Part shown: positions 1 to 6,248 of the stretch, in pieces
Numbering within the stretch: the stretch's first letter is position 1
Layout of the letters: the number at the start of each line of letters is the position of its first letter
NCBI GenBank assembly: GCA_041685735.1
Contig: JAWLFE010000077.1
Span: 1 to 12,877 of the forward strand
DNA from: CSSed11-175R1 sp041685735
GTDB taxonomy: Bacteria; Actinomycetota; Nitriliruptoria; Nitriliruptorales; Nitriliruptoraceae
DNA length: 12,877 nt
Direction of reading: 5' to 3'
The notes under the pieces: model-generated
What the model saw: the letters and a program-made list of their open reading frames with translations, nothing else
Told to the model about the DNA's origin: nothing
Databases searched by the model: none
Program-made: the position numbers and the translations under genes

Positions 1-156
1 GATCACGCCATCGGGCACATCGACGCCGAGGTCACGCTGGGCCTGCAGGACGGCGATCCACAGCCGCCGCTCCAGCACGATCTTGCCCGCGGGCGACCAG
101 AGCTCGACCATCGCGGGGCTCGCGTAGCGCGCAGCGAGCACGTTCTCGGTCGGCAC
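1..156 (-). CDS. purB: adenylosuccinate lyase, N-terminal part (runs off left edge)
   Basis: Only the first 52 codons are present; the rest lies beyond base 1. The start is a GTG at 156-154, preceded by GGAG with a 7-base spacing. The peptide begins VPTENVLAARYAS and continues with M-V-E-L-W-S, then V-L-E-R-R-L-W-I-A-V-L-Q-A-Q and D-L-G-V-D-V-P-D-G-V. This is the recognisable N-terminus of actinobacterial and Thermotoga-type adenylosuccinate lyase. The family splits SAICAR to AICAR plus fumarate and adenylosuccinate to AMP plus fumarate in cytosolic purine synthesis. The catalytic residues and the signature loop are not in the window, so the call rests on the N-terminal block only. The gene is divergent from the BenE-type transporter, with a repeat-rich gap between them. 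Confidence 0.85.
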   Translation of the reverse strand, partial: MPTENVLAARYASPAMVELWSPAGKIVLERRLWIAVLQAQRDLGVDVPDGVI

Positions 157-172
157 GGGCGAGCTCCTGGTC

Positions 173-202
173 GGTGGGGCACGGAATGGTGGGGCACGGG
201 AT
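173..202. repeat. 15-bp tandem direct repeat, two copies
   Basis: Copy one, GGTGGGGCACGGAAT, is at 173-187. Copy two, GGTGGGGCACGGGAT, is at 188-202, differing at one base. The repeat begins immediately upstream of the purB ribosome binding site, so it should lie in the purB 5' leader or core promoter. It could be a tandem regulator site or simple slippage; the sequence does not decide. Confidence 0.75.
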
Positions 203-228
203 GAGGGGCCATCCTTCCACAGCCCCTC
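203..228. repeat. 7-bp inverted repeat in the purB leader
   Basis: GAGGGGC at 203-209 and GCCCCTC at 222-228 are perfect complements across a 12-base loop. No gene ends here on either strand, so a terminator role is unlikely. An RNA hairpin in the purB 5' leader or a protein site is more likely. Confidence 0.5.
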
Positions 229-242
229 GGCCAGAGCGACCT

Positions 243-258
243 GGCCCGGTACCGGGCC
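243..258. promoter_or_regulatory. perfect 16-bp palindrome, possible operator
   Basis: GGCCCGGTACCGGGCC is exactly self-complementary, with no spacer. It lies about 87 bases upstream of the purB start, in the divergent gap. A contiguous palindrome of this length suits a dimeric DNA-binding protein, although GC-rich DNA produces such palindromes more often than average. No regulator can be named. Confidence 0.45.
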
Positions 259-325
259 GAACGGACCGGGTGTGCGGCCCACCGTACGTGACGCGAGATC
301 AGATCCGGGTGCATGATGGCCCGGC

Positions 326-412
326 GTGTTCTTCGTTCTGGAGTCGTTCGGACCGGCGAGCGCGGTCATCCTGCTGCTCGACGTCCTGGTCGTGGCCATC
401 GCCGTGTGGTGA
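326..412 (+). CDS. short hydrophobic ORF, doubtful
   Basis: A 28-codon frame runs from GTG 326 to TGA 410-412. Residues 12 to 28 are almost wholly hydrophobic (A-S-A-V-I-L-L-L-D-V-L-V-V-A-I-A-V-W), which would make one membrane span. An in-frame TGA just upstream (314-316) prevents a longer N-terminus, and I see no Shine-Dalgarno. The pattern resembles the first span of small actinobacterial membrane proteins that normally continue past the tryptophan, so it may be a stub of a decayed gene. It may equally be a chance ORF. Confidence 0.22.
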   Translation: MFFVLESFGPASAVILLLDVLVVAIAVW

Positions 413-526
413 TGGACCGGGCGCGAGGCCGGCGTCGGTTCCTGCCGTGCCCTTGACGTGGCCGGAACCACCAAGCAGGGTTCGATCACCTGGGTCGCTC
501 GAGCGCAGCCGCAGCGAGTGGATTCC

Positions 527-1735
527 ATGTCTCCAGCTTGCGATGAAGGACCGGGTCCGTTGCCGGCCGTCGGCGCGGCGTTGTCGCTGACGGTCATCTT
601 CGTGGTCGCGCTGAGCATCCCGCTGGGGGCCGCGCCCGACCTCGGGCTGACCCGCGATCAGCTCACGGGTTGGCTCGTTGCTCTCTACGGGGTCTCGGCC
701 GTCCTCAGCCTGCTGATGGTGTGGCGCTACCGACAGCCGTTGTTGCTGACGGGCAACATCTTCGTGCTGGTCTTCGTCGCATCGCTGGGCGGCCAGCTTG
801 CCTGGCCTGAGCTCGTCGGGGCATCCATGACCGCGGGCGCCCTGGTGTTGCTCCTGGGTGTACTCGGCTGGACGCAGCGACTGGCAGCCTGGCTGCCAGG
901 CCCGGTCGTCTTCGGGGTCCTCGCGGGTGCGGTACTTCCCTTCTTCACCGGCCTGTTCGACGCCTTCGGCGATCTGCGGGTGGTGGTGGGGCTCACGCTG
1001 TTCGCCTACCTGGCCGGACGCCGCTGGTTGGAGCCACGCGTCCCCGCGGTGCTCCCCGCGGTGAGTGTCGGCATCGTGGCCGCCGCACTCACGGGCAACC
1101 TCGAGGCACCTGCAGCACAGATCGTGCTTCCCGTGCCGGCCCTGGTGGTACCGGCCTTCTCGCTGGGTGCGATCGTGACCGCCACGCCGGTGATCGTGGC
1201 ACTGATCGCGTTGCAGGCCAACGCCCCGTCCGTGGTCTTCCTGCGCGGCGAAGGTTACGACCCTCCCGAGCGTCCGCTCACCATCATCAGCGGCCTCGGG
1301 ACCCTGGCCGGCTCGATCTTCGGACCGATGGGTGTGTCCCTGTCCCTGCCGGCGACCGCCCTGATCGCTGGTCCGGACGCGGGCGCGTCCTCCCTGCGGC
1401 ATCGCGCAGCGCTCATGGCCGGATCGGCTGCCGTCGTCATCGCCCTGCTGGCCGGGTACGCAGCGGATCTCGAGAGCCTCGTGGACCGACGGTTGCTGGT
1501 CGCCGTGGTCGGTCTGGCCGTCGTCGGCGTCCTGATCGGTGCGCTCCAGGAGGTCGTGTCCGGGCCACTGGTACTGGGCCCGACCTTCGCGTTCGGGATC
1601 GCGGTCTCCGACCTGTCGCTCCTGGGCCTGGGGCCGTTCTTCTGGGCGTTGGCGTTCGGACTGGCGATCTCCCGCCTGGTGGAGCGAGAGGCTTGGCGCC
1701 GCTACCAGGCTGCGCGGACGGCCAACGTCGGCTGA
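527..1735 (+). CDS. BenE-family (benzoate:H+ symporter-like) membrane transporter
   Basis: About 402 residues from ATG 527. The protein is almost entirely hydrophobic, with roughly 11-12 membrane spans. It shows the layout of the BenE family: an N-terminal L-P-A-V span, then W-R-Y-R-Q-P after the second span, then a P-G-P-V-V-F-G-V-L-A-G segment. Centrally there is L-Q-A-N-A-P-S-V-V-F-L-R-G-E-G-Y, followed by a conserved glycine-rich re-entrant block around FGPMGVSLSLPATALIAGPD. Characterised members bring in benzoate with protons; no aromatic degradation genes are nearby, so the substrate here is open. The start is uncertain: GTG 458 is in frame but lacks a ribosome site, ATG 527 has a weak purine stretch, and TTG 560 follows GAAGGA. 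The gene converges on the TetR gene. Confidence 0.8.
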   Translation: MSPACDEGPGPLPAVGAALSLTVIFVVALSIPLGAAPDLGLTRDQLTGWLVALYGVSAVLSLLMVWRYRQPLLLTGNIFVLVFVASLGGQLAWPELVGASMTAGALVLLLGVLGWTQRLAAWLPGPVVFGVLAGAVLPFFTGLFDAFGDLRVVVGLTLFAYLAGRRWLEPRVPAVLPAVSVGIVAAALTGNLEAPAAQIVLPVPALVVPAFSLGAIVTATPVIVALIALQANAPSVVFLRGEGYDPPERPLTIISGLGTLAGSIFGPMGVSLSLPATALIAGPDAGASSLRHRAALMAGSAAVVIALLAGYAADLESLVDRRLLVAVVGLAVVGVLIGALQEVVSGPLVLGPTFAFGIAVSDLSLLGLGPFFWALAFGLAISRLVEREAWRRYQAARTANVG

Positions 1736-1737
1736 CC

Positions 1738-1768
1738 GATCAGGTCAAAGAGCGCCGATGGCCTGATC
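1738..1768. terminator. possible terminator between convergent benE and tetR
   Basis: GATCAGG (1738-1744) and CCTGATC (1762-1768) form a perfect 7-bp inverted repeat. It starts two bases after the benE stop codon, in the short gap before the convergent TetR gene. There is no T-tract, as is common for high-GC actinobacterial terminators, so the call rests on position and symmetry. Confidence 0.4.
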
Positions 1769-1815
1769 CGACGCTCGGATGCCGGCGTCCCTGCAGGTCT
1801 GGGCTCGTGAGCACG

Positions 1816-2469
1816 TCACGATGCCCCTCGATCGTTCTCGGTCGTCCACGCGGCGTTGGCGATGGCGACACGCACGGCCGTGCGTCCGCGTTCGATGAGC
1901 GTCACGTCGTCGTGGAGGGTGGCGAGGTAGTTGGCCAACTCCAGGGGTGCGTAGAGTTCGAACGCGAGTTGTGTCGGATCAACCCCCGGGTCGAGCTCAT
2001 CCTGATGCTGGGCGGTGGCGATCTGCTGCTCGAGCAGGCCCAGCCACCCCTGCTGTCCGATGACCACGGCGTCGTGGAGGGGCCCGGTCGGCGCATCGAA
2101 CTCGGCCAGCAGCTGGGCGAAGAAACAGCCACCGGGGAACACGCCGCGTTCGAGGTAGGACAGGTACGCCTCACACAGGCTCTCGAGCCGATCGAGGCCC
2201 GCGGGTGCGGTGAGCCCCGGGATGAGGACCTCGCGCTCGAAGACCTCCTCGGCGGCAGCGATCGTCTCCTGTTGCAGGCGCTCTTTGGACCGGAAATGGG
2301 CGAACACCCCGCTCTTGCTCACCCCGAGCTCTCGGGCTAGCCGCCCGATCGTGAGGCTTCCCAACCCCTCGATCGAGGCCAGCCGCATCGCGGCGTCCAG
2401 GATCGCCGCATGGGTCTGCTCACCGTCCGAGCGGCGTCGCGGCTGGTCGATCGTGCGGTCGGTGGTCAT
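1816..2469 (-). CDS. TetR/AcrR-family transcriptional regulator
   Basis: 217 residues from ATG 2469; a TTG at 2478 would add three. The N-terminus carries the TetR DNA-binding domain: a first helix around T-H-A-A-I-L-D-A-A-M-R-L-A, then the helix-turn-helix LTIGRLARELGVSKSGVFAHF and the usual closing F-R-S-K-E-R-L. The C-terminal half is a helical ligand-binding domain with the G-V-F-P-G-G-C-F-F block seen in several TetR subfamilies; the ligand cannot be predicted. No good Shine-Dalgarno precedes the start. The gene is divergent from a GNAT acetyltransferase, and the gap holds two matching palindromes, so autoregulation and repression of the neighbour are likely. Confidence 0.93.
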   Translation of the reverse strand: MTTDRTIDQPRRRSDGEQTHAAILDAAMRLASIEGLGSLTIGRLARELGVSKSGVFAHFRSKERLQQETIAAAEEVFEREVLIPGLTAPAGLDRLESLCEAYLSYLERGVFPGGCFFAQLLAEFDAPTGPLHDAVVIGQQGWLGLLEQQIATAQHQDELDPGVDPTQLAFELYAPLELANYLATLHDDVTLIERGRTAVRVAIANAAWTTENDRGAS

Positions 2470-2471
2470 GG

Positions 2472-2500
2472 TTGACAAGTTAGCACGACCGTGCCAGATT
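2472..2500 (+). promoter_or_regulatory. promoter of the GNAT gene
   Basis: A perfect -35 hexamer TTGACA (2472-2477) is followed after 17 bases by CAGATT (2495-2500), which keeps the important second-position A and last T of a -10 element. The downstream gene starts at 2577 with its own strong ribosome site. The first operator palindrome sits exactly within the spacer. Confidence 0.55.
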
Positions 2501-2519
2501 TATGAGCACGGTCGTGCTA
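2481..2519. promoter_or_regulatory. double TetR-type operator
   Basis: TAGCACGACCGTGC (2481-2494) and GCACGGTCGTGCTA (2506-2519) are a perfect 14-bp inverted repeat across 11 bases. Each arm is also a small palindrome, GCACG-NN-CGTGC (2483-2494 and 2506-2517), with centres 23 bp apart. One copy falls between the -35 and -10 of the GNAT promoter and the other over the expected transcription start. This is a natural arrangement for repression by the adjacent TetR protein. That this protein binds here is inference from position and symmetry. Confidence 0.75.
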
Positions 2520-2576
2520 TCTGGAGTCGGTGACACCTCGATCGACGGTTGCCGCGACCGGAGCAAGGAGACGAAG

Positions 2577-3185
2577 ATGCCTGAGACCGCCTCGATGACC
2601 TCTGTTCGCGCCACGGCCGCGGACCTGCCCACCCTCAGCCACACGTTGGCGCGGGCGTTCCACGACGACCCGGTGCTCAGCTGGGTCGTTCCGGATCCCG
2701 AACTTCGTCGGGCCCGACTACCGGCGGTGTTCGAGACCTTCGGCGAGATCTACCTGACGCATCGTGAGACGCACCTGGCAGGCGACGGCGCAGCCGCGGC
2801 ACTGTGGGCGCCGGCCGGAGCCGAACCCATGACCGAGCAGCAGGCACGGTGGTTCGGTGCGCGCCAGCTCGACATCCTGGGTGACGACGCGGACCGCGCG
2901 TTCACACTGGGTGAGCTCTTCGAAGAGCACCACCCCGACCAGCCCTGCTGGTACCTGCAGTTCATGGGTGTCACGCCCGGGCAGCAGGGCCGCGGCCTCG
3001 GTAGCCACCTGCTCGCCACGGTCCTAAAGCGTTGCGACACGAACAGCACACCCGCCTACCTCGAGGCGACCAGCCCACACAACCGCCGCCTCTACGAGCG
3101 ACACGGCTTCGGAACCATGGCGGAGATCCTCCTTCCCCAGGGGCCCCCGGTGTGGCCGATGTGGCGCGATCCCAAGGCTCTCTGA
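2577..3185 (+). CDS. GNAT-family N-acetyltransferase
   Basis: 202 residues. The start is ATG 2577, chosen because AAGGAG lies six bases upstream; an earlier in-frame ATG at 2502 falls inside the operator and lacks a ribosome site. Motif A of the GNAT fold is clear at about residues 122-143: W-Y-L-Q-F-M-G-V, then Q-Q-G-R-G-L-G-S, the acetyl-CoA pyrophosphate loop. Motif B is N-R-R-L-Y-E-R-H-G-F near residues 170-180. The N-terminal A-R-A-F-H-D-D-P block is typical of a stand-alone actinobacterial GNAT group whose substrates are mostly unknown. Control by the divergent TetR gene suggests an inducible role, perhaps modification of a toxic amine, but this is inferred from layout only. The gene converges on pgm. 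Confidence 0.88.
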   Translation: MPETASMTSVRATAADLPTLSHTLARAFHDDPVLSWVVPDPELRRARLPAVFETFGEIYLTHRETHLAGDGAAAALWAPAGAEPMTEQQARWFGARQLDILGDDADRAFTLGELFEEHHPDQPCWYLQFMGVTPGQQGRGLGSHLLATVLKRCDTNSTPAYLEATSPHNRRLYERHGFGTMAEILLPQGPPVWPMWRDPKAL

Positions 3186-3244
3186 CCGGCCGCTGCATCG
3201 CCTCCCCCGTCGCCGTGCGAACCTGCCGTAGCTCGTTGCCGCGT

Positions 3245-4864
3245 TCACGCCTGTGCGAGGGTCGCGGTCACGAGCTGCTGGGCCTCCGCCAGGATGGCCC
3301 GGAGGTGCTCGTCGTCGCGGAGGCTCTCGGCGTAGATCTTGTAGACGTCCTCCGTGCCGGACGGCCGCGCGGCGAACCAGCCGTTCTCGGTTAGGACCTT
3401 CAGTCCGCCGATCGGGGCGTCGTTGCCCGGGGCACGGGTCAGCACGGAGGTGATCGGCTCGCCGGCCAGCTCCGTCGCGGTGACATCCGATGGTGACAGC
3501 GCGCCGAGTGCCGCCTTCTCATCCGGGGTCGCGGGCGCGTCGACGCGCTTGTAGGCGGGCCGACCGAAGCGTTGCACCAGACCCTCGAAGCGGGCGCCGG
3601 GATCCTCGCCGGTGCGGGCGGTCATCTCGGCCGCCAACAGGCACAGGATCATGCCGTCCTTGTCGGTGGTCCAGGTCGTTCCGTCGCGCCGGAGGAACGA
3701 CGCGCCGGCGCTCTCCTCGCCCCCGAAGCCGATCGTGCCGTCGACGAGCCCGTCGACGAACCACTTGAAGCCGACGGGGACCTCCACGAGACGTCGGCCG
3801 AGGTCGGCCACGACCCGGTCGATCAGGCTGCTGCTGACCAGGGTCTTGCCGACCCCGACGTCCGCACCCCAGTCGCGGTCCGCGAACAGGTAGGCGATGG
3901 CGACCGCGAGGTAGTGGTTGGGGTTCAGCAGGCCCGCCGCCGGCGTCACGATGCCGTGGCGGTCACCGTCGGGGTCGTTGCCGAAGGCCACGTCGAACCG
4001 GTCCTTGAGCCCGACGAGGTTGGCCATCGCCGCGGTCGACGAGCAGTCCATGCGGATCTTGCCGTCGTGGTCGGGCGGCATGAACGCGAAGGTCGGATCG
4101 ACGGTGTCGTTGACGACCTCGAGATCCAGTCCGAACCGCTCGCCGATCGCGCCCCAGTAGTCGACGGTCGCCCCGCCGAGCGGATCGGCGCCGAGGGTCA
4201 GTCCGGACCCACCGATCACGTCCATGTCAACGACCTGCGGCAGGTCGTCGAGATAGTGGGCGCGGAAGTCGTGGCGTGAGACGTCCCCGTGGGCCCGCTC
4301 CCACGGGATGCGCGAGATCCCGTCCGGGGTCGCGAGCAGACCGTTGGCGACGCCCTGGATCGATCCCGTCGCCGCGGCGTCGGCCGGGCCGCCGTGGGGC
4401 GGGTTGTACTTGAAACCGCCGTCCTCGGGCGGGTTGTGGGACGGCGTGATCACGATCCCGTCGGCCAGCCGGTCGGGATGGTCCCGGTTGTGGGTGAGGA
4501 TCGCGTGCGACACGACCGGCGTCGGCGTGTAGCCGTCGTCCGCGGCGACGCGGACGGCGACACCGATGGCGACCAGGACCTCGACCGCGCTGCGGAAGGC
4601 CGGCTCCGACAACGCATGGGGATCGCGACCGACGAACAGGGGGCCACCGATGCCCTGCTCCGCGCGGTGCCGGCAGATCGCCTCCGTCGTGGCGTGGATG
4701 TGCCGCTCGTTGAAGGACCGGCGGTCCGCCGACCCCCGGTGCCCGGAGGTGCCGAACGCCACCCGCTGCTCGGGGACCTGCGGGTCGGGCGTCTCGTCGT
4801 AGTAGCGACCGATCAGCCCATCGACGTCGATCGCAGCGGCAGCAGGGTCGCGTCGGTCGTTCAT
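3245..4864 (-). CDS. pgm: phosphoglucomutase (alpha-D-glucose phosphate-specific)
   Basis: 539 residues, close to the 546 of the E. coli enzyme. It interconverts glucose 1-phosphate and glucose 6-phosphate in the cytosol. All four signature blocks are present in order: F-G-T-S-G-H-R-G near 38-44; the phosphoserine loop T-P-S-H-N-P-P-E-D-G-G with Ser142; the Mg2+ loop G-N-D-P-D-G-D-R-H-G with Asp297, 299 and 301; and the sugar-specificity loop G-G-E-E-S-A-G near 381-387. The phosphate-binding block A-R-P-S-G-T-E-D is near 499-506. The start is ATG 4864, with GGAG five bases upstream; longer readings into the aquaporin relic lack support. The gene is transcribed alone, converging on the GNAT gene and divergent from the relic. 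Confidence 0.97.
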   Translation of the reverse strand: MNDRRDPAAAAIDVDGLIGRYYDETPDPQVPEQRVAFGTSGHRGSADRRSFNERHIHATTEAICRHRAEQGIGGPLFVGRDPHALSEPAFRSAVEVLVAIGVAVRVAADDGYTPTPVVSHAILTHNRDHPDRLADGIVITPSHNPPEDGGFKYNPPHGGPADAAATGSIQGVANGLLATPDGISRIPWERAHGDVSRHDFRAHYLDDLPQVVDMDVIGGSGLTLGADPLGGATVDYWGAIGERFGLDLEVVNDTVDPTFAFMPPDHDGKIRMDCSSTAAMANLVGLKDRFDVAFGNDPDGDRHGIVTPAAGLLNPNHYLAVAIAYLFADRDWGADVGVGKTLVSSSLIDRVVADLGRRLVEVPVGFKWFVDGLVDGTIGFGGEESAGASFLRRDGTTWTTDKDGMILCLLAAEMTARTGEDPGARFEGLVQRFGRPAYKRVDAPATPDEKAALGALSPSDVTATELAGEPITSVLTRAPGNDAPIGGLKVLTENGWFAARPSGTEDVYKIYAESLRDDEHLRAILAEAQQLVTATLAQA

Positions 4865-4896
4865 GTGTGCTCCGGCTCGGTCGGGGATACGGTCGA

Positions 4897-4939
4897 GGGT
4901 GCGGTGCGATACCGCCACCCGGTGCCGATCGTAGGCACC
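4897..4939. repeat. two adjacent inverted repeats upstream of pgm
   Basis: The first is imperfect: GGGTGCGGT (4897-4905) against ACCGCCACCC (4911-4920), with one bulged base and a five-base loop. The second is perfect: GGTGCC (4921-4926) and GGCACC (4934-4939), with a seven-base loop. They lie 33-75 bases upstream of the pgm start, in the gap shared with the aquaporin relic. They could be leader hairpins or operator sites; a minus-strand TACGAT, a possible -10 hexamer for pgm, overlaps the second one. Confidence 0.4.
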
Positions 4940-4988
4940 TGCGGACCCCACCGAGCGGGAACCGGTGGCCGGGCCCACCGTTGAGACC

Positions 4989-5308
4989 GTGACGCTGCAG
5001 CTCTACCTCGCCGAACTGGTCGGGACGACGATCCTGGTCCTGCTCGGCGACGGCGCGGTCGCCAACGTCGTGCTCAGGGGTTCGAAGGGCGAGGGCTCGG
5101 GCTGGATCGTGATCACCACCGGGTGGAGACTGGCCGTCGCGGTCGCCGTGTACGCGGTCGGCTGGGCCAGCGGCGCCCACATCAACCCGGCCGTCACCGT
5201 CGCCCTCACGGTGATCGGCGAGTTCCCCTGGGCCCCGCGACCGGTTTCGGTCCGCTGCTGGTCGGATTCCTGGTGTGGGCCATCGACCTGTCGCTGGGCG
5301 GGCCGACC
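4989..5308 (+). pseudogene. MIP-family (aquaporin/glycerol facilitator) gene relic
   Basis: From GTG 4989 (or GTG 4965) the frame gives a clean N-terminal half: L-Y-L-A-E-L-V-G-T, L-L-G-D-G-A-V-A-N, then the first pore motif G-A-H-I-N-P-A-V-T (NPA at residues 66-68) and T-V-I-G-E-F-P-W-A, ending at 5234. The reading then jumps frame. From about 5246 it gives F-G-P-L-L-V-G-F-L-V-W-A-I-D-L-S-L-G-G-P-T, which belongs to the fifth span near the end of a normal MIP protein. The stretch between, probably 80-100 residues in an intact homologue, is missing. The sequence also stops resembling the family just before the second NPA motif. Without half the pore it cannot be a channel. The relic ends about 17 bases before the convergent FAH-family gene. 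Confidence 0.85.
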
Positions 5309-5325
5309 GCTGGAGACCGGACGGG

Positions 5326-6147
5326 TCAGGTGCCCTGGCCGTTGTCGCGACCGACCGCCACCTCGGGAGCATCGCGGTCCACGACCGGGTTCTCCAGGAC
5401 CCCGATGCCCTCGATCTCCAGCCGGACGGTCTGCCCAGCATCGATCCTGCCCACACCTTCGGGCGTGCCGGTGAGGATCACGTCACTCGGCAGCAGCGTC
5501 ATGACCTGCGAGATCTCGCTGACCAGCGTGGCCACGTCGCGGATCATCGACGCCGAGGTTCCGTCCTGGCGGACCTCGCCATCCACCCAGGAGCGGATCC
5601 GTAGGTCCGCCGGGTCGAGGTTCGTCGCGATCGCGGGCCCGAGCGGGCAGAAGGAATCGAACCCCTTCGCCCGGAACCACTGGTTCTCGGCGGCCTGCAG
5701 GTCGCGGGCGGTGATGTCGTTGCCGATCGTGTAGCCGAACACGCCGGCCATGGCCTCGTCCGGCGACACCCGCTGCAGCAGTGCCCCGATCACGACGGTC
5801 AGTTCCGCCTCGTGGTGGATCTCGTCCGAACGATCCAGCGGCAGGCGGATCGGCTCACCGGGTCCGATCACACTGGAGGAGGGCTTGAGGAAGTAGACGG
5901 GTTCCGAGGGAACCTCGTTGCCCAACTCGGCCGCATGCTTGGCGTAGTTGCGCCCGACGCAGATGACCTTCGAGGGGATCACGGGCGCCAGGAGCCTGAG
6001 CCCCTCCACCGGCACGCGTTCGCCCGTCGGCTTGTGCCGGGCGAAGGGATGCGGATCGATCAGGGCCACCTCGGTGCCATCGAGCACGCCGTAGCGCGGC
6101 GATCCTTCGTGCAGGACCCGCACGTAGCGGTCGACGTCAGTGGCCAC
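5326..6147 (-). CDS. fumarylacetoacetate hydrolase (FAH)-family protein
   Basis: 273 residues from GTG 6147, with GGAGGA five bases upstream. The FAH fold blocks are plain: V-I-C-V-G-R-N-Y-A-K-H near 61-71, F-L-K-P near 86-89, the metal ligands in H-H-E-A-E-L (Glu113, Glu115), and Y-T-I-G-N-D-I-T-A-R-D with Asp144. Later come K-G-F-D-S-F-C-P-L-G-P and I-L-T-G-T-P-E-G-V-G near 224-233. Family members are Mg2+-dependent C-C hydrolases, decarboxylases or isomerases of oxo-acids (fumarylpyruvate, oxaloacetate, 2-hydroxyhepta-2,4-dienedioate). The exact substrate cannot be read from sequence. The gene follows cimA on the same strand after 101 bases, so it may be co-transcribed or have its own promoter. 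Oxaloacetate decarboxylation would supply pyruvate for CimA, but that is speculation. Confidence 0.92.
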   Translation of the reverse strand: MATDVDRYVRVLHEGSPRYGVLDGTEVALIDPHPFARHKPTGERVPVEGLRLLAPVIPSKVICVGRNYAKHAAELGNEVPSEPVYFLKPSSSVIGPGEPIRLPLDRSDEIHHEAELTVVIGALLQRVSPDEAMAGVFGYTIGNDITARDLQAAENQWFRAKGFDSFCPLGPAIATNLDPADLRIRSWVDGEVRQDGTSASMIRDVATLVSEISQVMTLLPSDVILTGTPEGVGRIDAGQTVRLEIEGIGVLENPVVDRDAPEVAVGRDNGQGT

Positions 6148-6248
6148 GGTCTTCCTCCGGTCGGTCGTGGTCGAACCGTAGCGAGCACCACCCCGCCGCC
6201 GGTCATCGGCCACGTCCTGGGCCCGCAGCGGCGCGGCCGGACCGGCGG

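Larger units (their letters stand above)
157..526. other. divergent intergenic region purB / benE
   Basis: These 370 bases separate the purB start from the most likely benE start. Bases 173-258 hold three stacked repeat structures, listed separately: a 15-bp tandem repeat, a 7-bp inverted repeat and a 16-bp palindrome. Bases 326-412 hold a short hydrophobic ORF of doubtful reality. In 413-526 I see no convincing structure apart from an in-frame GTG at 458, which could lengthen the BenE protein by 23 residues. No clear sigma-70 hexamer pair was found for purB; the best -10-like hexamer on the minus strand is TACGGT, at the complement of about 283-288. Confidence 0.6.

Noticed and set aside
299..1402. 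Long minus-strand ORF opposite the BenE-type gene
   Set aside because: Low-complexity, R/G/H/Q-rich product typical of the antisense of GC-rich DNA; no recognisable domain, while the plus strand encodes a clear membrane protein.
2502..2576. Upstream ATG giving a GNAT protein 25 residues longer
   Set aside because: The ATG lies in the operator at the expected transcription start, lacks a ribosome site, and the added residues do not resemble the family; ATG 2577 has AAGGAG six bases upstream.
3572..4279. Plus-strand ORF of 235 codons opposite pgm
   Set aside because: Antisense shadow of a highly conserved enzyme; composition rich in D, V, R, E and no motif.
4965..5474. An intact 169-residue channel protein from the relic
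   Set aside because: After residue 90 or so the frame turns to arginine/cysteine-rich nonsense, while the real family sequence resumes in another frame.
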